A DNA stretch of 64,000 nt from Cervus elaphus (GCF_910594005.1 NC_057819.1:128747669-128811668), one strand, 5' to 3'. Numbered from the stretch's first letter, positions 10,553 through 24,300 are shown. Made by a program: numbers and translations. Notes: generated by a model not told the origin, from the letters alone.

Positions 10553-11243
10553 TCTTCCCCAGGTGAGGGCGCACCTGTATTAAGCAGAGGCGTGCCCACC
10601 TGGCTCCTCCAGGAACCACGCAGGGGATTCTAGTTTAGTTTACATGCATTAAAAACAACTCTAGTGGCCAACGAGGAACGTTAAGAAGCACCACCTCGAC
10701 GTTGCAGAGTCCTGTCTGCACACGACACGGCCTCATGAGGGTGGGGTCATGGTACACGTATGTACAGGGGAACGGGGGAGAGAGTCCCGGCGGCCCGGTG
10801 GTCCTGTGGTTGGGGAGGCTTGGCTGGAGCCTGAGAACCACTCTGCTGTTCAGTTTTGGCCAGAAGCGGTGCCCCGGTTCACAGCCACGCTACCCTACGC
10901 CCCTGCTTCGGTGTGGGAGGCTGTGGGCCTCCCGGGCCGTGCACTCTGGCTGGGCAGGAGGTTGGAAGCACCAAAGACGCTAACGCTGGCTCCTCAGCGG
11001 AGAGGGTGGTGGGTCATTACTTCCTCCTGGTCCCCAGGCTCCTCCTCACCCAGCAGGTACCGGTCAGGGGCGGGGACAGGATGGAGGGAGAGGTAGGGAA
11101 GATGCCCGTCTGTACATCAGGACATCCATTTTGCTAAAAGCTTTAGGACCAACTTGGAGACAGAAGCAGGGAGAGTTTATGTGGCCGTGTAGCTGGTCTC
11201 CGGGACCAGACTCTATTCACGTTCAGACTTCCCTCCTAGAGAC

Positions 11244-11249
11244 TTTATT
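11244..11249 (-). terminator. TTYH2: Candidate proximal polyadenylation signal of TTYH2
   Basis: A minus-strand AATAAA about 985 nt after the TTYH2 stop. Its use would give a 3' UTR shorter by about 700 nt. Confidence 0.35.
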
Positions 11250-12233
11250 CTCTCAAGATGCGTCCGTCCAGGTGGGATGAACACACATCCCCACCAACCA
11301 GCATCTGGGGACAGGGTGTCTCACTGACCTCTCTTTTGGTTGACAAATTAGGTGGGAAGGATCAGCCCCACATCTGCTGTAAAAACTGGCTTGTGGGGTG
11401 AGTTTCAATTCTTTGGACAATCAAGAACCTTTAGAACACTGGCAAGAAAGAGTCGCTTTTTCAAAGTGTCTGTGAATACCTGAGACCACCCCTACTGCCA
11501 TGAGCAAACTCACAGCAGAGATTCTGGAATGGAGGTGAGGTGACCAAAGGTTGCAGAGAAGAGAGGTCCATCACGGCCACCTGGAAGGCCACCAGGCTCA
11601 AGGCCCTGGAGCTCCTGGCCTCATAGGCAGAACCTGCCAAGACCTTCCCTCCGTGGCCTAGGGAGAGTCTACCCGGCCCCGGGAGGCTGAGCTGGACAGT
11701 GTCTGGTCTCATCAGGGATGTCACCTTAAAAAGCATCTCCTGCTCAGCCCGTCTGCCTTTACCTGTGGGTAGATGGTACCCATCTGAGCAGCCAGGAGGA
11801 GAGCTGACCCCGAGAATGGTTACCTGGGTTTCCGGCTGTGCCTGCAGGAGGCAGAGTCCTGGCAAGGGGACCCTGCAGCCCGACCCAGCCCCTCGTCACT
11901 GCCCTTCCCCACCTGGCGAGGCGGGGAGTCAGGGGCGAACTGAACCAGGCTCCTAGCTTAGGGACGGCCAAGCACCTGGGGGCGTTTCCGGTGTGGAGAG
12001 GGAGTCAGCGGAGGGAGAGGGATGGGCCAGCTCACGGGGCTTCTGTCTGCCCGGGAATGTCAGCCAACCCCAGGCTGACTCTCCCTGAATCTTCAGTCGC
12101 TCCCTGGCACCAGCCGGAGCCTTCTGATCCTGCAGTCTCTATATGCCTTTGGTTTCTGTTAAAGAAACACACTTGCATTTGCCTTAGTTAAAAACCAAAA
12201 CGGAGCAAGGAGGCAGGAACTCCGGAAAGCGTG

Positions 12234-12314
12234 TTAGGCTGGAAACTCGTTCCCGTAGTGCCGCAGATGTTCGTCCGCCACGGACAGGTAGGTGGCCCGC
12301 ATGCTGGGCGAGTA
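12234..12314 (-). CDS. TTYH2: TTYH2 coding exon 14 (residues 508-533 and stop)
   Basis: This terminal exon encodes YSPSMRATYLSVADEHLRHY then GNEFPA and a TAA stop at 12234-12236. Acceptor CCACAG. The first residue supplies the Tyr of the PPTY motif. The 3' UTR follows toward lower coordinates. Confidence 0.97.
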   Translation of the reverse strand, partial: YSPSMRATYLSVADEHLRHYGNEFPA

Positions 12315-15300
12315 CTGTGGGAGAGAGGGGAGGGGGCGGTCAGGACGGGCTCACACGTCGCCCGTCACACCGGACACCGTGCTCGCAGAAGCGCCAGCGC
12401 TTCTGGGGGTGCTGGGCCTGCCACGGCAGCTGGGCACCGAGTCTCAATGTCAAGGCCTCGTGGGGGTTGTTGGAGGACAGTGGGGGTGGCCTGGGCAGGC
12501 TTCGTGTCTGCTGATGCTTCCAACCCTGGGGCCATCAGGACATCTGCTTCCCAAACTCAAGCTGCACACCCGACCAGCCTCCCTAATGCACCCGGGCGCT
12601 AAGGAGCCCGCTGAGCGAGCAGGCTGACGGCACAGGCCCACTGACTCCGAGAGCCAGGTTCAAATCCCAGCCATGCACCTTACTCATCCTATGACCTTGG
12701 AGGAGGTTCTCCAATTGCTCCAGCCTCAGTCTCCCCATCTGCACAATGGACCTAAGAGGACTCAGCTCTTACATTGAAAGGATGGACTAATATAAAGCAG
12801 AAAGGTCCCTAACCCAGGGCTTCTCAAACCTGGCTGTGCATTAGAGACACTGCAGGGTGGGGCTGGGGAGGGTTCTGAAAACATCCTGATACCCAGGCCG
12901 TACCCACCAGTATTTTTTTATGAGATAAAATACATATAAAATTAAGCCTTTTGGGACTTCCCTGGGGGTCCAGTGGTTAAGAATCCACCAGCCAATAGAG
13001 GGAACAGGGGTTTGATCCCTGGTCTGGGAAGATCCCACATGCCACAGAGCAACTAAGCCTGTGCGCCCTAGCGACGGTGCTCCACAGTAAGAGAAGCCCC
13101 TGCAATGAGAGGCCCACACACCACAACGAAGAGGAGTCTGCACGCAGCACTGCAGACCCAGCGTGGCCATAAATGAATAAATAAATAAATAAATAAGCTG
13201 TTTCAAAGCGCCGCCTCTAATATTTTTATAAGTTCTTCCCAGTGCAGCCAAGTCAGAGAAACACAAAGTTTGAGTGTCTGCAGCAGATGTTAGCCAGCTA
13301 TTGCTCAGAAGTTAAGGATGTGGCTTCTTACATTATCGCATCTCCCGTCAAATATATGACCTCAGAGTCTGCACATCCCACAAGCTCCAGGTGCTGTTGG
13401 TCTTCTGACTAAGGAGCAATGATCCACAGGACCCTGACTGTCCTCTGGCCCCAGGGGTTCAGGTCTGAACCACTCACACCAGAGCCGGACAAAGGCTTCC
13501 AGCTGGGCGAGGGGTGGGGGCCTGAGACTCCTTAACCCCTTAAAATTAACTGGGTCTCAATTTTGCCCTTCCAGGGACACCTAGAGGCACGTATAGTTGT
13601 TCTTCAGTTGTTAAGTCGTGTCCCACTCGTTTTGACCCCGTGGATTGCAGCACGCCAGGTTCCCTAGTCTTCACCATCTCCTGGACTTTGCTCAGATTCA
13701 TGTCCATTGAGCTGGTGATGCTATCTAATCATCTCATCCTCTGCCTCTTCTTCTTTTGCCTTCAGTCTTTCCTGGGGGAAGGTTTATTCTGCCCTTGAGC
13801 CTTGCAAATAAAGTCAGTTTTCTGATTATCTCTGCTGAAGGCAGGGAGAGTGTCCTGGATCTTTCAAAACAGAAGGCAATCCGAAATTCATTTACTGTTG
13901 GCATTCCAGGGCCTTGAGTAATTCATGTGTCACAGCATCGGATTTCTCCTAATTATGTTGTACTGAGATTAATATGAAAATCAACCTGCATTCCTGGGGC
14001 CACAGCAGCTGGCGGGAGGAAGCAAGAACCCGAGAGGCTTCTTCTGGTTTACAGAGAAGCCAGCTTGGGATTTCAAAGGTGCCAACTCTGGAAGTAGGCC
14101 TGGACGGGCCGCTGCCGCTGCCTGTGGCCCCCAGGAGCGAGAGCAAGGCCCGGGTCGAGGGCGGTCTGTAAAGGGCAGCAGGGAGGCGCTCTGGGCAAAA
14201 CAGCAGCAAGGCGGGGCTGGGCAAGGAGAGCCGGACGGTCGGCTCAAGCAGGACGCTGCGGACACCTGGGGTCGATCGTCCTGCGTGTGGGGGGCTGGCC
14301 TGTGCCCAGCAGCGCCCCGGCCTCCACCCGCTAGAGGCTGGGAGCAGCCAGCACCCCCTGCCAGGCGTGACGACCAAAGATGCCTTTAAGTGTAAAGTGA
14401 AAAGGTCAGCTGCTCAGTCGTGTCCGAATCTTTGGGACCCCATAGACTGTAGCCAACCAGGCTCCTCTGTCCGTGGGGTTATCCAGGCAAGAATACTGGA
14501 GTGGGTTGCCATTTCTTTCTCCAGGGGATCTTCCCCACCCAGGGATCGAACTTGGGTCTCTGACGTCTCCTGCCTTGGCAGGAGGGATCTTTGCCACCTG
14601 AGGCATGGGGGAAGCCTAAAGATGCCTTGAGACAAACTCAAGTGTCCCTGGGGGAGACCCAGTGCTCCACGGTAAGGTGGAAAGGTCACCTTCTCAGACC
14701 CCGAAGAACAGTTCCCCCCTCCCAGGGCCCATTGCACCATGCGGTACTTATTACAGCAGCTTTCTGAGTCACCCCCCTGTGGATTACCCCGTTTCCTGAA
14801 GACGGGCTGGGTACCCGGCTCTCTTTTCCGGGTCCAGCACTGTGCTTTTCACGAGGAACACTCATTGGACGCCCTGAGCTGGTTCTCAAAGCCAAGTCTA
14901 TGTCCTGGGTCTCGTGTCCTTGGGGCGCCAGGGCTCCAGGTTCACCATCTGAATGGCTTCTTCCAAACTACTGGGATGGGGCGGTGAAACACCTCGCCCA
15001 GCCCAGTGAAGGCGACGGCGCCTTCCCCGACAGACACCTGGCTCAAGGATGCAGACATCCAACCTCATCTCAGACCCCCTTCTTTCTTACAAATGCCAGG
15101 CTGATTTTTGTTTGCTTTCTCTTTCTTTTTCGGCTGCACCACGCGGCATCAGGATCTTAATTCCCTCACCAGGGATCGAACCTGCACCCTCTGCAATGGG
15201 AGCTCAGAGTCTTAATCCCCGGACCTCCAGGGACGTCCTGGCCGTCTGGTTTAATGCTTATCCAATAACAAAACTGTTTCATTCTTTTCTATTTCTGTGG

Positions 15301-18300
15301 GAGGGATTCACTGGGTCCCCGGGAGGTTTTCTCTTTAACTGCACCCCCCTCCCCAGCAGGGTTTGTGCGTTTGCCTGGGGAGCCCAGCTTACCGTGGGCG
15401 GAGGGGACCCTCTTCCGATGAGCGGCACGTTCTCATAGCGTGGGTTCCCGCCGAACAGCGCGGCTTGGTTCCTGCGGGGTCGAGAGGGGTGAGGAGCACT
15501 CAGGGCGGGGACACAGGTGTGTGCCCGGACTTCTGCAGGAGGGTCCCGGGGGTGTGCATACGGGACATGGACATGGACCACAGACAGAGGGGAGGGAGGA
15601 GCAGGGAGCGGGTGATGGGCCAGGGGAAACGCAGCTTCTCGGGCCTTCGACCTGCCCTGCAGGCTGGAGGCAAAGGGCCTGACACCTGCAGCGGCTCTTC
15701 CTCCAGCAGGAGATGCTCTGGGTGGGGGGCCCACACTCAGGCATCCCAACTGCAGCCAGGGGCCCAGCTGGCCTCGGACGCCTTCCTCCCCCGCCCTGGC
15801 CCCCTGGACCCAAGCATGCCCTCGCCCGCAGATCCAGCTCCCCGAAGGCCAGGACAAGCAACACTGCCCCAGCCCGGAGTGTTGGGGGATGCCCCGCCAT
15901 ACATGTACTCTGAGACGGGGGCGTTGGAGATGGTCTGGGTGGGGTGCAGGCTGCCCTGGCTGCCCAGGCCGCTGCTGTAGCTACAGAAGCTGCGAAGCTG
16001 CCCCCGAGGTGGGTTGTGGGCGGCGATGCGCCGGGCCTGGGGGTTGAAGGGGTCGTCGTCATCGATGTCGTCATAGTCCCTGTCCCTAGGATGACACGCA
16101 GGATGCGGCCGTGACGGGTGAGGGGGTGACACCAGGCAGTGGGGTCCCGGCCCACTTTCCAATCTTTCCTCCCAGGTCGGCACCCCCCTGGCCGCAGGTG
16201 TCTCCTTGAGGTTCTCTGAAAATGTGGTCTTCAGCCCCGCCTGACACATATTACTCTGCTCCATTCCCAACTGCACACCCACCTCCTCCAGGCAGGCCAC
16301 CCTGCTGACCACCTGCACATCGACCCTCCCTCCCCTGCTTCCTTTTCTGATTACTCTCGAGATACTGAAATGCTATCTCGTCTCTGCCTCCTCCATGAGA
16401 CTACAGGTGCCCTGGTAACAGTGCTACAATCTGTTCCTTCTGGTATTCTGGGGGCACCCCTCCCTGCAGCAGCATCACCCCACAAAGTCCTGCAGAGGAA
16501 GCGGGGACAAGCTAAGGAGGCCAGGCTGTGGCACGATGCCCTCATCATCCTTGGCCCTGCTCTGGCCCCCTCCAACCTCCTTCTGGGGTCCTGTCTGGAC
16601 TTTCAGGGACGCTGCAGCAGAAATCCAGCCAGCCTGTTGGGGCTGAATGCCGGCCCCCGACTGCCCCTCTGCATCCCAGATTATCAGTTCTCAGCTCTGC
16701 CAGAGAGCAGAGCCTCCCACCTCCTCCCCCAGGAAGCCCACCTCCTGGCACAGTGCTTCCACGCCCCCGGCCCCAGGCAGGTCATGATGGAAAAGGCCAG
16801 CGCGGCCAGGAGGGAGAAGAGGCCGAGGTACAGCAGGCCCTCGAGGCCGTCGTAGCAGATGCCGGCGAGGGCATCCAGGTAGTCCTGGAGGAGGAAGAGG
16901 GACACGCAGCTGCAGGGGGAGAGGGACACTGCCGGGGGTCCCAGCGGGTCTCTGGAAGCCCCTCTCCCCCAGCCTCCCCTCCCCAATCCCAGGCACAGTG
17001 TTCACCCACGAAGGGTCCACGTTCGCGACCCCGACACGACGGGGCGCTTCTTGGATTCTCTCTCCACGCATTTACTGAAAATACCGACTGTGTGTGTGCT
17101 GGACTCGGAACAGGACAGATGCCGAGCTTGCGGGTGGGGGAGCCAGAGGGCAGAGGGCATTTAATCTGAGGCCAGGACAGCAGGGAAGCGGAGCGAGCCT
17201 GCAGCCTCTGAGGCAAAGGGGCCAGGCTTGGCGTGTTCAGGAGGGAGGGAGGTCAGCTGAGGACACGCGAGACGGCGCCAGTTCATGCTGGACCTCGTGG
17301 GGCAGGCGAGGAGGAGCCTGAATGTAACGCAAGGTGATGGGAAGACACGGGTGGGTTTGGGGACGGAAGGCTGTGATCCAATTCGGTTTTTAGAAGGCTG
17401 CTCTGGCTGCCGTGGATGAAAGGTAAGCGGGTGGGAGAAAGTGGGGACTAGTTAGGGGGCTACAGCTGTCACCCGGGGGAGCAGGGTGGTGCCTGGACCA
17501 AAGTGGGGGCCGTGGGGGGGACAGAAGAGGATGGGGCAGGGTAGATCTGAGGGTACAGTGGCGAGCACTCGCTGAGGGATGGAGTGTGGAGGCTGGGGAG
17601 GAAGGAAGGGTACCAGGGCCATCCCGTTCTCAGCTCTCAAGTCAGGCTGCCGGGGTTGGAAACCCAAGGCCTTGACTCGATAGCTCTGGAATCTTCGTTA
17701 AGCTGCTTTATAGATAAAAAGATATATACATCTGTCTATCTATCCATCCATCTATAGTCACAGACAGATTGCTATCTATAACATTTTTCGTGAAGTATGT
17801 ATTTCACTGTTTAACAGTGAGGACTAAACGATATATCAGATACACAGCGCACAGAACAAGGTGGAACACAGGGACTCAGTAAATCGCAGCCGTGATCATT
17901 ATCATGACTATTCGCTCGAAATCCACGTGGGATGTGAAAGCTTGTCAACATACACCGGCTTCCTGCTTTGGAGGAGAGGAGGGGCTCATATGCACCCAGC
18001 GTGTTCCCTGCATGGATGTCTAACATTGCAGATTCCTAGAGACGACCCTGGCAATGAGAGCCGGGTGTCCACTTGCAACTCAGGAACTGGATGGGTTGAC
18101 CAGATGGCTGTGGGGTCTGGGCACTGGGAACAGCCTTCCTCATATAGCTCAGGGTGCCCCGAAACAGATCCAGCTCTCCGTACCCCAACCCCCTGGGACC
18201 TTTCTCTGCATCTCCCCGTCTCAGCTACTGGAGAGAATCTAGAAGCCAGGCACTCTTCCACCCTGCTCCCCGAGTCAGGCAATCACTCTCCCAGCCTCTG

Positions 18301-21300
18301 CTGGCTTCTCCCTGGGACGATGTGGCCTGCTGGGGTGCCCCCTCCCCCCCGCCTGCCCCCCAGGGCCACCCCGCACCTTGTGCAGCCCCCGGCAGTCCAA
18401 CAAGGCGGTCAGCTGGTGGAGGCTGGACTCGGACGAGTTCAGCAGGAGCTGGATTCCAAGCAGATCTTTCTGAAGCAGGAAGAGGCGGACATGCGGACAG
18501 ACCAAGAAGGCAGAGTGAACGAGGCGGGGAGGGCTTGTGGATAAAACCGCAGACGGCAGCTTCGGGAGAGAGGCCTTTAAGGCCACAGGAAGGGGCTAGA
18601 CTGCACAGGGAGGGGACGCGCTTTCCTTCCCCAGCCGGGGCCGAGGGCAGGGCCGGCCGCCTCACCTCTGCTGCGGGGAAGCGGGGCGCGGCGAACTGCA
18701 GCAGTCCCGCTACCTGGATCTGCATGGCGGTCAGCGAGCGCTGGAAGACGGTCAGGGCCTGCGCCGGGAGAGACAGCAGCCCCGCGTGAGGTTTACTCCC
18801 AGGAGCCCCCACCTGCCTGCGTCCCCTTCGGGGCCCCCTGATCGTCTGCAGCTGCAGTTACATCCCTGATCGGGGACGGCCCTTCCTGCTGGCAGGAGGT
18901 CTTCCCCTCAGCCCTCAGCCCTCCCGAGGGCCGGGCCGCTCCGTCCACCTGCTTCCTGCTACTCCAAGTGTCCTGCTGGGACAGCCTTGTCCGGGAGCTT
19001 GTGAGAAATGTAGAACCTGGGGCCCGCCCCAGCCTTAAGCACAACCTCTGCATGGACACCAGCATCCAGGGTGATGGATGGCCATGCAAGCTGACCAAGA
19101 GCCCCCTTGCAGGGGACCCCAAAGAAGCAAACAGCCAGGCACCTCCATCTTACGGTCAGTGCTGCGGCTGACCACTGGGGGGCGCTGGGGGCGGGGTGAG
19201 GGCTGGACTGGGCGGGGCATACCTGCTGGAAGGGGCTGCTAGCGCTCTGACTGCAGTACAGGTAGTATCGGGTCACCTCTGCAGAAGGGCAAAGATACTG
19301 GGGTCAGGCAGGAGTGACGCGGCGCTCATCACACGGCGCTCACAGCACACGTGGCCCGGCGCTCATCACAGGGCGCTCATCACACGGCGCTCACAGCACA
19401 CGCGACCCGCGCTCATCCATGCTCTGTGGCCAGGCCCGTCCTTGAGCTCCCGAAGGAGGCAGCTTCTAAGACCCGGCCCGTGGGTTCAGCTGGACCTGAA
19501 GGACTCTGGGTGATGGGGCGGCTCTGCGCAATTACGGGGCTGAAAGGTAAGCAGGGCACAGTCTGGGGTCTCCCTGGTGGCTCAGACGGCAGAGAATCTG
19601 CCTGCAATGTGGGAAACCCGTCGGTCGGGAAGATGCCCCAGAGAAGGGAAGGGCTACCCACTCCAGTATTCCTGCCTGGAGAATCCCATGGACAGCGGAG
19701 TCTGGAGGGCTACAGGCCGCGGGGTCCCAAGGAGTCGGACATGACTGAGAGACTGACGCTTTCAGTTTTTCTTGGGGGCGCAGTCTGGCTGACCGCGGGC
19801 CTGGACCGAGCATCCCAGATGGCCCTGACAACAGCAGCCGAGATCCTTACCGGGGTGGACTTGGCCCTCTGTGACGTTCAGGATGAAGGTGTCCGGAGCC
19901 ACGCAGAAGTCGCTGGTGCCCTGAGCCGGGGAGAAATGGGAGGGGTGGAGGAAAGTCACACACTCCCAGGAGCTCAGGCACGGGGACCCCGCGGCTCAGA
20001 GCTGGCTGGGCAAGAACCGTCAGCGGCCAGCTTCCCTGGGCTGGGTCCTGGCTTTGCCCCTGCCTGACTCTCTTAACTTTAGAGACAAGGGCTTAGCCTG
20101 GGTCTCAGCGTCTTCATCAATCACACAGGAGAGAGAGATGCTCTTCTCCTAATGAATCAATCCACGCAGCATACTCAGAAGAGTGACGGGCAGACAGATA
20201 GCAGGCACTCTGTGCTGCTACCTTTGATTTCTGAATGCCTCTCCTGGGAGGGACCCGGGTGAGGCAAGGGGATGCTACAGGAAGCATTTTGGAGAGTTAT
20301 CTGCACCACGGCCTTGTTCTCCTGTCTCTATTTTATTCCTTGTCTTGCTGTTACCAAGTCAGCCCCCGGCTCTGGGGGAGGGGTGTCCATCTATGAAGCC
20401 TGCCCCAGTGACCCTCCTAGAAAGGGAATAAATGTGCAGGAAGCCAATGGGCCAGTGGGAAAGGCTGAAGGCAAAAGAAGAAGAGGGCGACAGAGGGTGG
20501 GACGGTTGGCTGGCATCAGTGACTCAATGGACGTGAACTTGGGCAAACTCTGGGAGATGGTGAGGGACAGGGAGGCCTGGCGTGCTGCAGGCAGTCCATG
20601 GGGCCGCAAAGAGTCGGACACGACTGAGCGACTGAACAACAAACCGATGGACACTGACCACACGCCTTCTGGGGTCCACCCACCCATCTCGCCCCCATCA
20701 ACAAGCCTTCGAGGGAAGTGCCGCTCTTCTGCCCATCCTACACAGGAGGAAATGAGGCCTGGGGAACTTCAGGAACGTTCCCGGGGTCCCCCGCTGGGGA
20801 GCAGAGCAGCCAGGTGACCCTCTCCTCCATCCTCTCCCAGAGGCCACATCTCCCTGCTCCTTCTCCTTGGGCGCTGTCTCTCCTCTCTGCCCTTTACCCC
20901 TGCCTCCCACTCCGGACTGTGCAGCGGGGTGGTTAGGCAGGCAGGGCTCAGTTCTCCGGCTCCCATCTGCCTTCTCATCATGTTCTTTTTAAAAAAAATA
21001 TTCATTTGACTGAGCAGGGTCTCAGGTGCGGCTTGCGGCATCTTTAGTTGGGGCTCGGGAACTCTAAGTTGCGGTGTGTGGGTTCTAGTTCCCTGACCAG
21101 GGATCGAACCCAGGTCCCCTGCGCTGGGAGCTCGGAGTCTCAGCCACTGGACCACCAGGGAAGTCCTCCGGCACGTTCTTGGGGGGCAGTGGTCCTTCCT
21201 GGAGACCCTTTCTGGGGGGACAGGGGAGGGAGGGGGTGAGGCCACAGTGTTGGCGCTCTGCCCCACAGCTCTCAAGCACAAAAACAAGAGCAGCCCCAGA

Positions 21301-24300
21301 AAAACAGGCTGGGCGGGCAGGGGCAGTGGCCGCACAAAAGCTCCCCACAACAGCCTCGGAGGGCCTGGCTCCTTCTGCCCCACTTCCTATTAAAATGCAG
21401 CAGGAGCTGCAGCCCCATCAAAGGCCCATTCACTGCCTCACCCTCGCCCTCTCTCACACAAGGGCCTGATTAATCGAATTAGGGAGATGGCCTTTCTCTG
21501 CAGCTCCCTGGCCGCCCGGGGGGCCCTCGGCTGGGAGCTGGAGTTGCCTCTGGTCGCCGTGAACACAGAAGCCTGGTGAGAGGAAGGAGACCCTGCTGGG
21601 AAGGAGCCGTCTCCCGAAGGGGCGCCCTCGGTGGCCAGCTGGAGGCGCCCGGGGGAGGGCCCGCCGTGCGCAAGCTTCCCTGTGCCCACTCCTGTCCCCA
21701 GAGAAGCGGCTCTCTGCCAGGCAGCTGTGCGTGTGGCCTCGGCCAGCAGCCACCCTCCCTGGACGCCGTTCAGCCCGCCTCGCTCCAGATGACGTCAGGA
21801 CGCGTTTGACCGTGACCTGGGCTCTCCCGGTGGCTCAGACAGTAAAGAATCTGCCCGCCACGCGGGAGACCTGGGTTCGACCCCTGGTTGGGAAGAGCCC
21901 CTGGAGAAGGGAATGGCAACCAACTCCAGTATTCTGGCCTGGAGAATCCCATGGACAGAGGAGCCTGGCGGGCTACCGTCCACGGGGCTGCAAAAAGTCG
22001 ACACGACTGAGCGACTTTCACTCGGGCCCTCCTACTCTGCTCTTTCCTGTATCTGGGGGGGGCCCGGCCCTGGGGACGTGGCCTCCTGCCTGCCCGGGGC
22101 TCCCCCTGTGGTCCAAAGTGGACACTGTGTGATGTGGGGAGGTGGGACAAAGCAGCAGAGGCCCACCTCCTCCCCCTCCGGACAAGCTCTGCCCAGAGCT
22201 ACTCAGACAAGCACCAGGGTCCAGGCGTTCTGGGGGCGTCGTGGAGGCCCACCGGCCAAGGCCAGGGTCACCAGCCGGCCCCATCACTGGGCCAGGCGCG
22301 CGTTTGGGTAGGGGGTTCCTGTGTGAGACCCCGCCTTTTTTTCCTCCCGGAAAAGGGCAGAATGGATGCAGGTCACAGGTTTGCTCTGTGGCCCTTAAGT
22401 CAGCTAAGGGGTTCTCTGAAATCCCCGTAAATCTGCCCCTCTGACACAAACACTCACACACACAGACACGCAGCCTGTGCCACCACTGTGTCGATTCACC
22501 TGGGGTTGTGATGACCTGCCCACGTTTGGGAGCTGAAACGTAAGAGCAAACGTCCCTCTCTTTGGGTTCCTGCAGCTCCAGGCACCCACGCCCCCGAGAG
22601 CCATGCAGCCTAACGTGGAATGAATGAATGAATGAATGAACGCCACGCACACAGCTCCCCTGGAGCGTCTGGTCTAAAGAGCAAGCGTTGCCTGCCCAGG
22701 GAGCGTCCCCCCCCACACTCCTGACACTGTGTGTATGTCTGTTGTTGTTGTTTTTTAATATTTCCAGGCACCACAACTGGAATCACACACCACTGTGATT
22801 CTGACAGTGTGTGTGAGTCCAAGGGCAACGGGCGGGAGGCAATCGAAAGGCCACCTTCCACCCTGATGCTGGGGAGGAAGTCCCGGGAGTGCGCGCTGAA
22901 GCCCGAGGGCGCTTCCAGCCCTGCCCAGCCCCACCACCTGGGCTCAGCTCTTCACACCCAGAGAAGGCCCCTGGTCCCCCGCACCTGGCCGCATAGGCCA
23001 TGGCAGGTGGGAAAAGGATCAGGCTTCAGGCCTCTTATCTGGGCTCTGCCCCCAAATGCCTCGTGACCCCGGGGCAAACCTCTTCCTTTCCCGGGGCCTG
23101 TGTCCCCATCAAAAGGGATGAGCCAAGCCCCTTTAGTTCCCAGACTCTCGGATTCTTGGTTAGGGACTGAGACCAGAAGCTGGCCCTGCTCTGGGGACGC
23201 TGGGCGGCACACACTGACGCACCACCAGACCGAAGACCCCCTGAGCGGACCACCCGGCACCCCCATGGCCCCCAACTCACCACGGCCACGGCAGCGTCAG
23301 CAGCCAGGGACGTCCAGCTGAGGAGCAGGGCCAGCACCCCGCAGCAGAGCATCCTAGAGGAGAGGCAGCCGCTGGTGGGGTCCCGGCAGCTGGGGGCCCC
23401 ATGGTGGCTGCCCGCCCCCCAGCCTCCGGGGCCCTTCCTCTCGGCTACGACCTTGTCCCCCCTGGTCCTCCAGACTCCCTCGGTGGCCCCGAGGGCAGCC
23501 CCAGCCTGAGTCCTGGACTGCTGGCAGAGGGATACGGACCGATGCCCGGGGCACAGGTCCCCGAGGGAAGAGACAGCAGCAGAGGCGCGAGGCAAGCGGC
23601 TCTAACGACTCAGCCGCTGGACAGTCAGGCCCAGGAGGCAGGGGTGGGGAGGGGGGAAGCCCCCCCTGGCTTGGTGTCCTGCCCCCGCCCCCCGCCTCCC
23701 CCCGGGGCAGGTGCTGAGGAGGGCGAGGGAGGCAGCGTCAGGCTGCCCCTGCCGCCCACGTGCCCCGGCCCCCCGGGCCCCCATCCCTCTGGATGGCGGC
23801 ACCGTCATCCCCACGCTTGGCCGGCTCTTCCCCCAGACCCAGAGGCAGGCTACTCACGAGGCCAGGAGGCACCTGGAGCGCTTGGCCAGACCCAGGCAGG
23901 CGAGGAGGCAGAGGACCAGGTCCAGGATGAAGAGGAGGAGGTAGGACAGCCACCTGGGCGGAGGGGGAGGGGCGGTCAGGGAAGAACTGCCACCCGGGGC
24001 CCCGGGCCTGCTGGACTGTTCGTGGGACAAACTGCCCACAGCTGGCGGCTAAGCTGATGAGACCAGGGCCAGCCCTGCCCCGGAGAGCAAGAACCAGTGT
24101 GCTCGGCGGACAGCCCTTGGGGCTCCGGGGGCTGCACCCCGGCCTGTGCCTGGACAAAGGAGTCACCCTCCCTCCCCCGGCTGAGTGTCTGAACCAGGAC
24201 TGTCTCCTAGAACTTTCTGCAGCGACGGACACGGACCACCTACGCACTGACCACTCCCTGCCGCTACCTACGTGTGGCTGAGAACGTGAAATGCGGCTGA

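Larger units (their letters stand above)
10525..12233 (-). other. TTYH2: Probable TTYH2 3' untranslated region
   Basis: Unique, mostly repeat-free DNA follows the stop. Two AATAAA signals read on the minus strand: 11244-11249 (about 1.0 kb after the stop) and 10547-10552 (about 1.7 kb after). The distal one fits the 3' UTR length I expect for TTYH2, so the end is placed near 10525. The exact cleavage site is inferred. Confidence 0.6.
12315..15392 (-). other. TTYH2: TTYH2 intron 13
   Basis: Contains MIR, a MER5-like copy, a long CHR SINE, a BovB fragment, a Bov-tA and a CHR copy. A repeat-free AT-rich block at 13860-13995 stands out. No exon was seen. Confidence 0.8.
19921..23280 (-). other. 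TTYH2: TTYH2 intron 6
   Basis: Holds a BovB fragment (20457-20642), a CHR SINE (20985-21167) and a Bov-tA (21819-22020). A palindromic CRE-type TGACGTCA is at 21790-21797. A short TGAA repeat lies near 22617-22640. No exon was seen. Confidence 0.75.

Noticed and set aside
15433..16155. Overlapping open frames of 190-240 codons around TTYH2 exons 12-13
   Set aside because: These are out-of-frame readings or intron read-through next to true exons.
19318..19414. Regularly spaced repeats resembling a CRISPR-like array
   Set aside because: Units are contiguous and imperfect with no unique spacers, in a mammalian intron; it is a minisatellite.
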